Shown: piece after piece, positions 44,358 to 52,822 of the stretch
Position numbering within the stretch: the first letter of the stretch is position 1
Layout of the letters: each line of letters opens with the position of its first letter
NCBI RefSeq assembly: GCF_005116645.1
Contig: NZ_SWCM01000012.1
Location: 1-64,000, forward strand
Source of the DNA: Desulfopila sp. IMCC35006
GTDB lineage: Bacteria > Desulfobacterota > Desulfobulbia > Desulfobulbales > Desulfocapsaceae
Reading direction: 5' to 3'
DNA: 64,000 nt
Made by a program: the position numbers and the translations under genes
The notes under the pieces: generated by a model
Told to the model about the DNA's origin: nothing
What the model saw: only the letters and a program-made list of their open reading frames with translations
The model's database searches: none

Positions 44358-45431
44358 CTATACCTGTGCCGCGATTTGATCGGCCAGCCGACGAAGACTG
44401 GCTGAATTGTCAAGACCATCCAGCAAGCGCTGCGGAATACCGGAGATACCGGTCTGCGCGCCGACCAGCGCCCCGGTGAGGATTGCCCGTGCCTGGTTCT
44501 GCCCGCCGCCATTGACGGCATGGAGTATGGCGGACTCGAAGTCGTCATGAAACCGCGCTGCCAGGTAGTAAGCCGCCGGCAGTTGATGGTAGATCGCGCA
44601 GGGCATGCCGTAAACGAGGGAAACCTTCCATGCAGGCTCGATCCTGATTCCCGGATCAGCGGCAGCCGAAGCCATGTAGGATGGGGTCAGCAGGGCGTCG
44701 GGTGAGGCAAAGCGTCCTGCGCGGCTTGGTTCGGGGACCCCCGGATTGGGCGCCTGCAGGTTTTCACTGGTGACCGCATGAAAAGGCAGCTCACCGGTTT
44801 TGACCAGCTGCATTAATCTGGCGGACAGGCTCGGGTCAAGCGGGTGCCCCTGAACCAGCATGGCGAGCACCGCACCGTAGGCGACAGTCATCGAGACCAC
44901 GGTGTCGTCGGCCTGCGTCAGGACAGTATTGCCGGTCACCGCACTGGCCATTTTTCCTGGTTGCCGGGCATAGCGGACGGCAATGGCCAGGGTGCGTTCG
45001 ATTGCTTCTGTGGTATCGGCATGGCCACCGGTCTGGTTCCAGGGCAGCTTTTGTTGTACGCGCCGTTTCCAGGCCTCGCGGATGGACTGGCTGGTATACC
45101 CTCCCGGTCCATTCATCGGGCTGCCGTCGAGTAATGGGAAAAGCTCCTCATCCAGCCTTCGGCAAAAATCAGTCTCATTATAGCCGCCGCAATCTCCCAG
45201 CGATTGCAGCATCAAAGTGAGAATATAGCCTGCCTGGGAAAGTTGTCCGGCTTTTTGGCCGCTATGGTAGCGACCTGGTTTGGGGTCGGTGTAGTCCGCG
45301 ATCCATTCGCCGTAATCGCGGCGCAGCTCGGTCAGGTCATAATACCAATGCGGGCCGAGGGCGAGGGCGTCGCCGATCAAGGCACCCATGATGGCGCCGG
45401 TTGCCCGCTCCTGAATCGTTGTGTCTTTCAT
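44358..45431 (-). CDS. ADP-ribosylglycohydrolase family protein
   Basis: A 357-aa protein from ATG 45431 (AAGGA upstream; the N-terminal extension of a longer frame is not conserved-looking). ERATGAIMGALIGDALALGPHWYYD is the family's metal-binding start; a second acidic cluster is seen at QADDTVVSMTVAYGAVLAML, and NGGGQNQARAILTGALVGAQTG near the C-terminus. Classic members have GDxxG and DDT-type motifs binding two Mg2+, of which DDT is visible. It may remove ADP-ribose or hydrolyse a related N-glycoside. No nitrogenase ADP-ribosyltransferase is linked here, so a DraG role is not supported. Confidence 0.82.
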   Translation of the reverse strand: MKDTTIQERATGAIMGALIGDALALGPHWYYDLTELRRDYGEWIADYTDPKPGRYHSGQKAGQLSQAGYILTLMLQSLGDCGGYNETDFCRRLDEELFPLLDGSPMNGPGGYTSQSIREAWKRRVQQKLPWNQTGGHADTTEAIERTLAIAVRYARQPGKMASAVTGNTVLTQADDTVVSMTVAYGAVLAMLVQGHPLDPSLSARLMQLVKTGELPFHAVTSENLQAPNPGVPEPSRAGRFASPDALLTPSYMASAAADPGIRIEPAWKVSLVYGMPCAIYHQLPAAYYLAARFHDDFESAILHAVNGGGQNQARAILTGALVGAQTGISGIPQRLLDGLDNSASLRRLADQIAAQV

Positions 45432-45597
45432 CTTGTCATCCTTATGGTCAGTGGTTCGATATATTTCTCGGTAATATTGTTCGTTGTGGCGGGTGAAATG
45501 GGCGCCTGCGATCCCACAGAGGCCCGTCCACTCTCCCTGTATCCGGCAACAGTAACCATCTTCCGCGGTGTACTCAATTTTCCCGGACAATTCTTTT

Positions 45598-45769
45598 GGT
45601 GATGGCCACTACAGTTCAGCCTGGTAGGTCCAGAGGGATATGAGGTGCCCTTTGGACGGGTGTCCCGCAGCCTGGATGGCTGCGGTCAAGCCCCCAGGGA
45701 TGGGTTTATGGCGTCCCGTGCAAAGGGCACCTCATAAGCCGATATAGTGTAAGTTTGGTGGTAATCACA
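45598..45769 (+). repeat. 172-bp palindromic element, copy 3
   Basis: The right end (GTTTGGTGGTAATCACA) is the better preserved terminus; the left end reads GGTGATGGCCACTACAG. The centre has GATATGAGGTGCCCTTTGGA opposite CCCGTGCAAAGGGCACCTCAT and the invariant hairpin CCGCAGCC-N5-GGCTGCGG at 45665-45685. Same orientation as copy 2. Unlike the other two copies it lies between divergent genes, about 170 bp upstream of the ADP-ribosylglycohydrolase start and about 140 bp upstream of the DapA-like gene. Confidence 0.93.
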
Positions 45770-45909
45770 ATTTTTTTCGGTTTATGGTACCGGATTTGAC
45801 AAGTCTTAAATTTGAATTAGCTTCTGCCTGAAAGCGTTTCTTAGCAGTAAACGCTCTCGCCCAATGATCCGATTCCTTTTTATCCCTGTATAACTACGAG
45901 GAGTTTTCT

Positions 45910-46797
45910 GTGCGATATACTGGATTATTTGCCCCTTTAGTCACGCCCTTTGATGCCAATGAAAATATCAATTACCCGGTCCTGGAGCAGCTTATCGAAT
46001 TTCTGCTGGCAGAAGGGGTTGCCGGTTTTGTACCCGGCGGGACAACCGGGGAAGTGTATGCGTTAAGCGAAGCGGAACGGTTGGAAATCTTTCGCTTTGT
46101 AAAAGAAAAAGTGCGCAATCGGGCGGTGCTCATCGCCGGGACGAACAGCGGTGCAACCCGGGATGTCATCGGCTACAGCCAGGCTGCTGAAACGATGGGC
46201 TACGACGGTCTGATGGTCGCCGTGCCGCCGTATTCCCGTCCCAATCAGCAGGAATTACTCGCCCATTACCGGGTTGTGGCCCAATCGGTTACCATCCCGG
46301 TCATTCTTTACAATTTCCCCTGGCGCGCCGGGACGGAAATTGGTTACGACGTCATGGATGAGCTGACAGGGGTCGAAAACGTTGTCGGCATTAAAGAGGC
46401 GAGCGGCGATATGTCCCGGGTGTATGAATTCCATCTCCGCTATAAAGACAGGTATCAGATGATCTGCGGCAGCGATGATCAGGCCCTGGACTATTTCCTC
46501 TGGGGGGCAACCTGCTGGATTGGCGGTGGCGCTTCCTGTGCTCCCCGCCTGCACCGTCAGGTGCTGGACGCTGCCTTGGCCGGGGATTTTCTTGCCGCGA
46601 GGGACATGATGTCAGGGCTTCTGGTATTGTTGCGCAGCCTTGAGAGCGGCAGCTACACCCAGAAGGTTAAATACGGCTGCGAACTGCTGGGCATTGATGT
46701 CGGCAGTCCCCGAAGGCCTTTGCTGCCCCTTGAAGAACATGAAAAATCGGCCTTTAAGAAACTGTTTGCCGCCTTGCCGGCAATGGATATCCGATGA
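45910..46797 (+). CDS. DapA-fold lyase, probable 1-pyrroline-4-hydroxy-2-carboxylate deaminase
   Basis: A 295-aa class I aldolase-type barrel with Schiff-base K162 (VVGIKEASGD) and Y134 in ILYNFPWRAG, and GGTTGEVYALS at the substrate carboxylate loop. Translation starts at GTG 45910 with GAGGAG upstream. Because it overlaps a hydroxyproline-epimerase gene by 4 nt and a DadA-like gene follows, it most likely deaminates and dehydrates pyrroline-4-hydroxy-2-carboxylate to 2-oxoglutarate semialdehyde, not lysine synthesis. A 2-keto-sugar-acid aldolase remains an alternative. Confidence 0.85.
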   Translation: MRYTGLFAPLVTPFDANENINYPVLEQLIEFLLAEGVAGFVPGGTTGEVYALSEAERLEIFRFVKEKVRNRAVLIAGTNSGATRDVIGYSQAAETMGYDGLMVAVPPYSRPNQQELLAHYRVVAQSVTIPVILYNFPWRAGTEIGYDVMDELTGVENVVGIKEASGDMSRVYEFHLRYKDRYQMICGSDDQALDYFLWGATCWIGGGASCAPRLHRQVLDAALAGDFLAARDMMSGLLVLLRSLESGSYTQKVKYGCELLGIDVGSPRRPLLPLEEHEKSAFKKLFAALPAMDIR

Positions 46798-47750
46798 AAT
46801 CGATACCGTACATAGACTCGCATACCGGAGGCGAACCGACGCGGCTTATCCCTGAGCTGCCTTTTTCTGTTCCCCGGGGGTCGGTTGCCGAACAGCTGGC
46901 TGTTCTGCAGCAGCAGCATGACACCTTGCGGAAAACCATCCTGCATGAACCCCGGGGCTCGGATGTCCTGGTCGGCGCCTATCTGGTTGCGCCGGCTCAG
47001 CAGGATTGCCAGTTCGGGGTTATCTTTTTTAATGACGTCGGCTATCTCGGCATGTGCGGTCACGGCATGATCGGGGTGATCGCCACACTTTCTTTTCTCG
47101 GCAGGATTCAGCCGGGAACGGTGAAAGTTGAAACCCCGGTGGGAGTTGTCGAAGCGACCTTGCATCCGACTGCACAGGGCAAGGCAAATGACTATCCGAA
47201 TCGTGTGTCCTTGAAAAATGTGCCGGCGTATCGTTTTCTCACCCGGGTTCCCCTTGAAATTGCCGGCAAAACCATCCATGGCGATGTCGCCTGGGGCGGC
47301 AACTGGTTCTTTCTGGTGCATGATCATGATCTTGTTATCACGGCGGCTAACCTGGAACAGCTTACCGGTTTTTGCCGGGAAATACGCCGCCAGTTGACAG
47401 CCGGGGGGATACGGGGCAGCAACGGTGCCGAAATTGACCATATTGAACTGTTTGGTGCGAGCCGGGAAGCCGACAGCAGAAACTTTGTCCTCTGTCCGGG
47501 TGCGGCATATGACCGTTCGCCATGCGGGACGGGGACAAGTGCCAAGCTGGCCTGTCTCTACGCCGACGGGAAACTTGGTGCGGGGCAGGTCTGGCGGCAG
47601 CAGAGTATTATCGGCTCCATTTTCGAGGGCAAGATCGAAGCCGTCGGCGAGCAGCTCGTCCCGACAATTACCGGCGAGGCATGGGTCATGGCCAGAGGGG
47701 AACTGCTGGTGGATTCGCGTGATCCTTTTGCCGGTGGTATTCCCAAATGA
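46794..47750 (+). CDS. 4-hydroxyproline 2-epimerase (proline racemase family)
   Basis: A 318-aa protein with both catalytic cysteines of the racemase/epimerase branch: GYLGMCGHGMIG and DRSPCGTGTSAK. SHTGGEP at the N-terminus is the family start. With both Cys it is a racemase or 2-epimerase and not a dehydratase (which has Thr at the second site). The gene order with a D-amino-acid dehydrogenase and DapA-like deaminase supports conversion of trans-4-hydroxy-L-proline to cis-4-hydroxy-D-proline. It overlaps the upstream stop codon by 4 nt. Confidence 0.9.
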   Translation: MKSIPYIDSHTGGEPTRLIPELPFSVPRGSVAEQLAVLQQQHDTLRKTILHEPRGSDVLVGAYLVAPAQQDCQFGVIFFNDVGYLGMCGHGMIGVIATLSFLGRIQPGTVKVETPVGVVEATLHPTAQGKANDYPNRVSLKNVPAYRFLTRVPLEIAGKTIHGDVAWGGNWFFLVHDHDLVITAANLEQLTGFCREIRRQLTAGGIRGSNGAEIDHIELFGASREADSRNFVLCPGAAYDRSPCGTGTSAKLACLYADGKLGAGQVWRQQSIIGSIFEGKIEAVGEQLVPTITGEAWVMARGELLVDSRDPFAGGIPK

Positions 47751-47786
47751 TTGTCACGCAGCAGAGTTGACGGCAGGAGGAAAAGG

Positions 47787-49037
47787 ATGAGCGACAGGCA
47801 AGATATTCTCATCATCGGCGGTGGTTCGATCGGACTGAACTGCGCTTATTACCTGCTGCGTGCCGGGCGGAAGGTGACCCTCATCGACAGCGGCAGTGTC
47901 GCTGACGGGAGTTCAACCGGTAATGCCGGGCACATTGTACCCAGCCACATTATTCCACTGGCTGCACCCGGGGTGATCGCGCAGACAATCAAGTGGCTGC
48001 TTCGTCCCTCGACCAGTCCCTTTGCCATGCAGTTCAGCTTCGCTCCCGATTACCTGCAATGGCTGCTGCGCTTTGTCCGGAACTGCTCGCAGGGCAATGT
48101 CGACAGGGCCCTTTCGCCACTCAAAGCCCTGGGGGAGTTGAGTGCGCAAAACTATGCGCACTTGATAGACGAGGAGGGGATCGTCTGCAATTATCAGCAA
48201 AAAGGCCTGCTCTATCTCTATCGCCAGGTCGCTGCCTTGCGTGCAGGGTGCGAGGAAGCGGAGCTGTTGCGCAGCCATGGCGTGGCAGCCACCATTTACG
48301 ACCACCAAGAGCTGCGTCGTCTTGAACCGGCGGTTACCGATACGGTTGTCGGAGGAATTCTTTATCCAGGGGATGCCAACCTCAATCCCGGACTCTTTCT
48401 GCAGCAGCTCGCCCTGCGTGTACGGGGTCTGGGGGGTGAAATTCATGAACACTGTCCGGTGCACCAGTTGCAGGGAAGGAACAGACGTGTGTGTGGCGTC
48501 GTGACCAGGTGCGGTACATTCTGCCCGGAGGAGGTTATCCTGGCCGCCGGCTCATGGTCGCCTGAGGTGGTCAGGGGATTGCACCTGGATGTCCCGGTGC
48601 AGCCGGCGAAAGGGTACAGTATCACCATGGCCGCTCCACCAGACACCCTTCGCCACGCCCTGTTGCTGGGCGAACAGAAAATCGCGGCTTCGCCTATGGG
48701 TGATCTGCTGCGCTTTACCGGTCGTCTTGAATTGAGTGCGCTTGATATGTCGGTCAGCTACTGGCAAATCCAGACCATCATGAGCGCTGCCCGCCGCTAC
48801 CTCAATTTTCCCCGGCTGCCTGAACATATCACAAGCTGGGCCGGGCTCAGACCGACGACGCCAGACGGCCTGCCCATCATTGGTCGCACCGAGCTCTATC
48901 CCAATCTCATTCTGGCAACCGGTCATGCCATGCTGGGCATCTCCTTAGGTCCGGGAACCGGTCAGCTGGTGGCGGATATTGCCTGCGGCAGGAAACCGGT
49001 TCTTGATCCGGGGGCTTTTGCGCCATCCAGGTTTTAA
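47787..49037 (+). CDS. FAD-dependent D-amino-acid dehydrogenase (DadA-like), probable D-hydroxyproline dehydrogenase
   Basis: A 416-aa flavoprotein; ATG 47787 with AGGAGG just upstream. The dinucleotide-binding motif is ILIIGGGSIGLNCAYYLLRAG, and the C-terminal GLRPTTPDGLPIIGRT ... ATGHAMLGISLGPGTGQLVADI is the DAO/DadA signature. No signal peptide, so it acts at the cytosolic face. In this operon it should oxidise cis-4-hydroxy-D-proline to 1-pyrroline-4-hydroxy-2-carboxylate, passing electrons to the quinone pool or another carrier. Confidence 0.9.
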   Translation: MSDRQDILIIGGGSIGLNCAYYLLRAGRKVTLIDSGSVADGSSTGNAGHIVPSHIIPLAAPGVIAQTIKWLLRPSTSPFAMQFSFAPDYLQWLLRFVRNCSQGNVDRALSPLKALGELSAQNYAHLIDEEGIVCNYQQKGLLYLYRQVAALRAGCEEAELLRSHGVAATIYDHQELRRLEPAVTDTVVGGILYPGDANLNPGLFLQQLALRVRGLGGEIHEHCPVHQLQGRNRRVCGVVTRCGTFCPEEVILAAGSWSPEVVRGLHLDVPVQPAKGYSITMAAPPDTLRHALLLGEQKIAASPMGDLLRFTGRLELSALDMSVSYWQIQTIMSAARRYLNFPRLPEHITSWAGLRPTTPDGLPIIGRTELYPNLILATGHAMLGISLGPGTGQLVADIACGRKPVLDPGAFAPSRF

Positions 49038-49095
49038 GGTTGCCGGACCGAGTGTTGGCGGAGTTATTTTTATCGATATGTCCAGGAGAGAGTCG

Positions 49096-50055
49096 ATGAC
49101 CACGAGTTCCTATCTCGCAGCTGCACGATCAGGTCTGCTGGCAGAGCGAATTGAGGCGAGCCGGCGGTTGCTGGCAGATTGCAGCTTATGTCCGCGCCGG
49201 TGCAAAGTCGACCGGCTGCAAGGCCAGCTCGGCTTGTGCCGCACTGGCGTGAAAGCCGAGATTGCCAGCTATGGACCGCATTTTGGCGAGGAGGCAGTGC
49301 TCGTTGGCGAGCATGGTTCCGGGACGATTTTTTTCTGTGGCTGCAGTCTGCTCTGCGTGTTTTGCCAGAACTACGACATCAGCCATCCCGACCATATGCA
49401 CGAATCCGGCTGCCTTGCGGTCGATGACCGGCAGCTGGCCGAGGTGATGGTGGAGTTGCAGGCGCAGGGATGCCATAACATCAATCTGGTCACTCCCAGC
49501 CATGTGGTTCCGCAGATTCTTGCGGCTCTGCCGTTTGCTGTTGCAGGCGGTCTCAGGGTCCCGCTCATCTACAACAGCAGCGGGTATGACAGCGTTGCTG
49601 CCCTCAGCCTGCTCGATGGCATAGTCGATATCTATATGCCGGATTGTAAGTTCTGGTCTGCAGATTCCGCCAGGCGATATGCCAAGGCTGCCGATTACCC
49701 GGAAGTCGCCCGGATGGCGCTGCAGGAAATGCAGCGGCAGGTGGGTGATCTGCAGATCAATGGTCAGGGGCTGGCGGAACACGGGCTGCTGGTCCGGCAT
49801 CTGCTGATGCCCGGTGGCGGTGCCGAGACGGACGGTATTCTCCGGTTTCTGGCAGAGCAAATATCGGTCAACTGTTATGTGAATATCATGGACCAGTATC
49901 GACCCTGCGGCAGAGCCGATGCCTTTGTTGAGCTTGGGTCTGCCGTTTCCGCCAAAGAATATCGGCAGGCCATGCAGCGGGCAGAGGCGTATGGTCTGAC
50001 CAGGCTTGATCGGCGCGATCTTGCCCGGCTGCTGCACCATGTGCTGGATAAATGA
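49096..50055 (+). CDS. PflA-like radical-SAM protein
   Basis: A 319-aa protein. I start at ATG 49096, with AGGAG 7 nt upstream. CSLCPRRCKVDRLQGQLGLCRTG supplies an N-terminal cysteine-rich set (four Cys, auxiliary cluster or zinc) and CGCSLLCVFCQNYDIS holds the C-x3-C-x2-C SAM-cluster motif. This matches the pyruvate-formate-lyase-activating-like family often annotated as PflX/AmmeMemoRadiSam-like. It has no adjacent glycyl-radical enzyme. It is the last plus-strand gene of the hydroxyproline operon; whether it takes part is unknown. Confidence 0.85.
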   Translation: MTTSSYLAAARSGLLAERIEASRRLLADCSLCPRRCKVDRLQGQLGLCRTGVKAEIASYGPHFGEEAVLVGEHGSGTIFFCGCSLLCVFCQNYDISHPDHMHESGCLAVDDRQLAEVMVELQAQGCHNINLVTPSHVVPQILAALPFAVAGGLRVPLIYNSSGYDSVAALSLLDGIVDIYMPDCKFWSADSARRYAKAADYPEVARMALQEMQRQVGDLQINGQGLAEHGLLVRHLLMPGGGAETDGILRFLAEQISVNCYVNIMDQYRPCGRADAFVELGSAVSAKEYRQAMQRAEAYGLTRLDRRDLARLLHHVLDK

Positions 50056-50061
50056 TCTTGC

Positions 50062-51153
50062 TCAGATCAACCTGCCGCCATGGGGGCGGCCGTCATACAA
50101 CCGCCCATTATGGGTGGCAAGAAAGGTAGCCAGAGGAATTTCCTCCTGCTTGATAAATCCTTTCTCCGGCAGGGCCCCGCTGCTGACCATTTCCACCACC
50201 GAACAGATCGAAGCGGCGGTTGTCCAGGCAATGGTTCGGCGCATTTTTCCGGCAATTTCGATCGGAGAATAGGCTCTGACGAATTCTTCACGATTGAGAT
50301 TGCCGTTCTGCCAGCCTTCTGCGGAGGCGTGGATATACACCACATCTTCGCTTACCGGCGGCTTGGCGTTGACCAGGATCTTGCCGGCGTGGGCCCTGTC
50401 TTCGCGCATCAACAGTTCGTGCAGGAAAAAGTTCATCAGGGCGGCGTGCCCTGGGTATCGGATAGATTTGTAGTCGAGGTTCTCCACCAGGCCATGGTAG
50501 GTCTCGCACATGGTGCCCAGCCCCCCCGAAGTGGTGAAGGCCTCCAGCTGCAGGCCATTGATGACTATCATCTCCAGCCATTCAAGAGGCGAAACCCATT
50601 TGCGGACCCCCCCCTCAATGACTTCACAATCATTGAGATATTCATTGACCACCCCCTCCGGCGACCAGTTGAAGGCGTAGCCGAGCAGGCCGGTCGGATG
50701 CTTCGGCAGGGCACCGACCCGCAGCTTGATGGATCTGATTTTGTCAAATTTCCGGGCCAGGGAAGCCCCGACAATAGCAATAAAGCCGGGCGCCAGGCCA
50801 CATTGCGGCGCCATGACCGTCGGCGTGGTTTTGCTCATTTCGCTGATTGCCCTGGTGGTGCCGACATCCTCGGTGAGATCAAAGTAGTGGACCCCGCATT
50901 GTGCGGCGACCCGGGCTACCGCGACGTTGAAATGATAGGGCAGGCAGGAAATAATCGCCTCATGGTTTTTGAGTGCGGCCGTCAGGTCGGCGTGGCTGGT
51001 GACATCGAGGGGGTGGACGGGGAACGGAAATGTTTCAACGGGGTGTACATCAGCACCTGTTACCTTGAATCCCGTCTCATGCAGCAGAAGGGCCACCAGG
51101 TAGCCGACTTTGCCAAGCCCCAGAACCAGCACAGAGTTGATACGCTTATCCAT
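50062..51153 (-). CDS. Saccharopine-dehydrogenase-family oxidoreductase
   Basis: A 363-aa protein with N-terminal Rossmann motif SVLVLGLGKVGYLVALLLHETG and family segments CGVHYFDLTED and APQCGLAPGFIAIVGASLA. Members include saccharopine dehydrogenase, lysine 6-dehydrogenase and carboxynorspermidine synthase; all make or cleave a secondary amine or imine next to a carboxylate. In this cluster an amino-acid substrate is likely. It converges with the PflA-like gene and follows the amidohydrolase gene by 27 bp in an operon. Confidence 0.85.
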   Translation of the reverse strand: MDKRINSVLVLGLGKVGYLVALLLHETGFKVTGADVHPVETFPFPVHPLDVTSHADLTAALKNHEAIISCLPYHFNVAVARVAAQCGVHYFDLTEDVGTTRAISEMSKTTPTVMAPQCGLAPGFIAIVGASLARKFDKIRSIKLRVGALPKHPTGLLGYAFNWSPEGVVNEYLNDCEVIEGGVRKWVSPLEWLEMIVINGLQLEAFTTSGGLGTMCETYHGLVENLDYKSIRYPGHAALMNFFLHELLMREDRAHAGKILVNAKPPVSEDVVYIHASAEGWQNGNLNREEFVRAYSPIEIAGKMRRTIAWTTAASICSVVEMVSSGALPEKGFIKQEEIPLATFLATHNGRLYDGRPHGGRLI

Positions 51154-51180
51154 TGTTGCGCTCCAGTTTGATTTAACAGG

Positions 51181-52818
51181 TTAAAAGAGTCGGTGCACGA
51201 TCCGGCCATCAAAAAGGGTCATATCCACTTGTGTTCCGGGGATAGAAGATGGCGGATCATTGAGGATGTTGGTGCTGAGCACCGCCAGATCGGCTCTGTT
51301 GCCTGGTGCAATAGCTCCCAGGTTGCTGGCATTGTGAACTGCCGCCGGGACGGAGGTGTACGCGTTCAATGCCTCGGCGACACTGATCCTGGCTTTCGGG
51401 TACCAGCCTTGCTCCGGTGTGCCGTCAGGGCGCTGCCTGGTGACCGCGGCATGAATGGCCGGCAGCGGGTCGGGACTGCATACCGGGCAGTCAGAGCTGA
51501 ACATGACTGGTGCCCCCGTGTCTATCAGCTGTCGGAAGGCATATGCCCATTGGCCCTTTTCCGCGACGATACGGTCGATAAGATTAATGTCCAGAATCAT
51601 ATTCGCCGGGGTGACGTTGAGTGCCAGGTTGAGCGTGCCGATTCGTTTGACGTCTTCCGGACGGATCATCTGCACATGCTCGATACGGTGGCGAAAAGCA
51701 GGGGGCAGTGGTGTCGGATACGTCTTGCGCTTTTCCGCAAGATCCTCGAATAGACTGATTATTTCCCGGTTGGCGCGATCCCCGATAGCATGGACCATGA
51801 CCGAGAGGCCGGCTCGGTCGGCTTTCTCGATGTCTCTGGCCAGCAGTTGCATATCCATGAGCGGCATGCCGCGTTCGGCATCAAGATAGGGGTCGATCAT
51901 CCAGGCCGTGCGCGCCCCCATGCCGCCGTCGGAAAAAAACTTGATATGGCCGATGCGCAGGCAGTCGCTGCCGAAACCGGAGCGGAGGCCAAGGCCGATG
52001 ATATCCTCAAGCTGGTGGCCGGGCAGGCTCATCCAGCAGCGAAGATCGAGCTGTCCATCCTGGTCAAGCTGCTGGAAACACTGAAAGGAGCTGGCGCCAT
52101 CGCTGTCGGCCATCAGCCGTATATCTTGAATACTGGTGATTCCCCAGCGATGCAGTGCCTTGATGCCATCGGCAAAGGCGTCGGTCACCCGGGCAGCCGT
52201 CGGGGCATCAATAGCCCGGCGTACCAGGTTGATGGCCAGTTCGCGCAGGACGCCGGTGGGTTCTCCAGCTTCATCACGTTCGATCCTTCCTTCGGGCGGG
52301 TCCGGGGTGGTGTTGTCTATCCCGGCTAAACGCAGTGCCGCTGAATTGGCTACGGCCATGTGGAGATCGCAGCGCCACAGCAATACCGGATGGTCCGGGG
52401 CCGCCTGGTCAAGGCTCTGCCGGCTGGGTTGGCGGGGGACGCTCCATTCGGTCTCGTTCCAGCCCTGACCCATGATCCACTGGCCGGGGGCAAGGTTTTG
52501 GGCACTGTTTTGTACCCGGGCAAGCAGCTCTTCGAGACTGGCCAGGTCGTCCAGCTGCAGATCCCGGCGCTTCAGGGCCCATTCGTAGAAATGGATGTGG
52601 CTGTCGAAAAACCCGGGGACGATCAGGCGACCGTCAAGGTCGATCTTTTGCGTATCCGGGCCTGCCAGATGGAGCATGTCGTCGCTGCTGCCAAGCGCGA
52701 TGATGCGTCCCCGGCAGAGAGCCAGGGCGTCAGCCGTTGGGAGAATCGGGGTGTTGGTATTGCCGCTGGCCAGATTGGCGTTGTGTAGAACAATTTCAGG
52801 GCAGTGCTTTTCTTGCAT
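51181..52818 (-). CDS. Amidohydrolase of the YtcJ-like family
   Basis: A 545-aa metal hydrolase (ATG 52818 preferred, 4 nt after the racemase stop; earlier in-frame starts at 52839 and 52854 are possible and none has a strong ribosome site). Motifs: FFDSHIHFYEW (HxH), VHAIGDRANREI, RIEHVQM, and the catalytic Asp in MFSSDCPV. No signal peptide with this start. Family members hydrolyse amides such as N-formyl or N-substituted compounds; the substrate may be a proline-related amide, but that is inference from context. Confidence 0.82.
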   Translation of the reverse strand: MQEKHCPEIVLHNANLASGNTNTPILPTADALALCRGRIIALGSSDDMLHLAGPDTQKIDLDGRLIVPGFFDSHIHFYEWALKRRDLQLDDLASLEELLARVQNSAQNLAPGQWIMGQGWNETEWSVPRQPSRQSLDQAAPDHPVLLWRCDLHMAVANSAALRLAGIDNTTPDPPEGRIERDEAGEPTGVLRELAINLVRRAIDAPTAARVTDAFADGIKALHRWGITSIQDIRLMADSDGASSFQCFQQLDQDGQLDLRCWMSLPGHQLEDIIGLGLRSGFGSDCLRIGHIKFFSDGGMGARTAWMIDPYLDAERGMPLMDMQLLARDIEKADRAGLSVMVHAIGDRANREIISLFEDLAEKRKTYPTPLPPAFRHRIEHVQMIRPEDVKRIGTLNLALNVTPANMILDINLIDRIVAEKGQWAYAFRQLIDTGAPVMFSSDCPVCSPDPLPAIHAAVTRQRPDGTPEQGWYPKARISVAEALNAYTSVPAAVHNASNLGAIAPGNRADLAVLSTNILNDPPSSIPGTQVDMTLFDGRIVHRLF

Positions 52819-52822
52819 AGAC

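Noticed and set aside
44358-45431. DraG role (nitrogenase reactivating glycohydrolase)
   Set aside because: No draT nearby, far from nif genes, and NifI1/NifI2 already give post-translational control. The family is broad.
45910-46797. Lysine-pathway dihydrodipicolinate synthase (dapA)
   Set aside because: Overlap with a hydroxyproline epimerase gene and proximity to a DadA-like gene favour the hydroxyproline pathway over biosynthesis.
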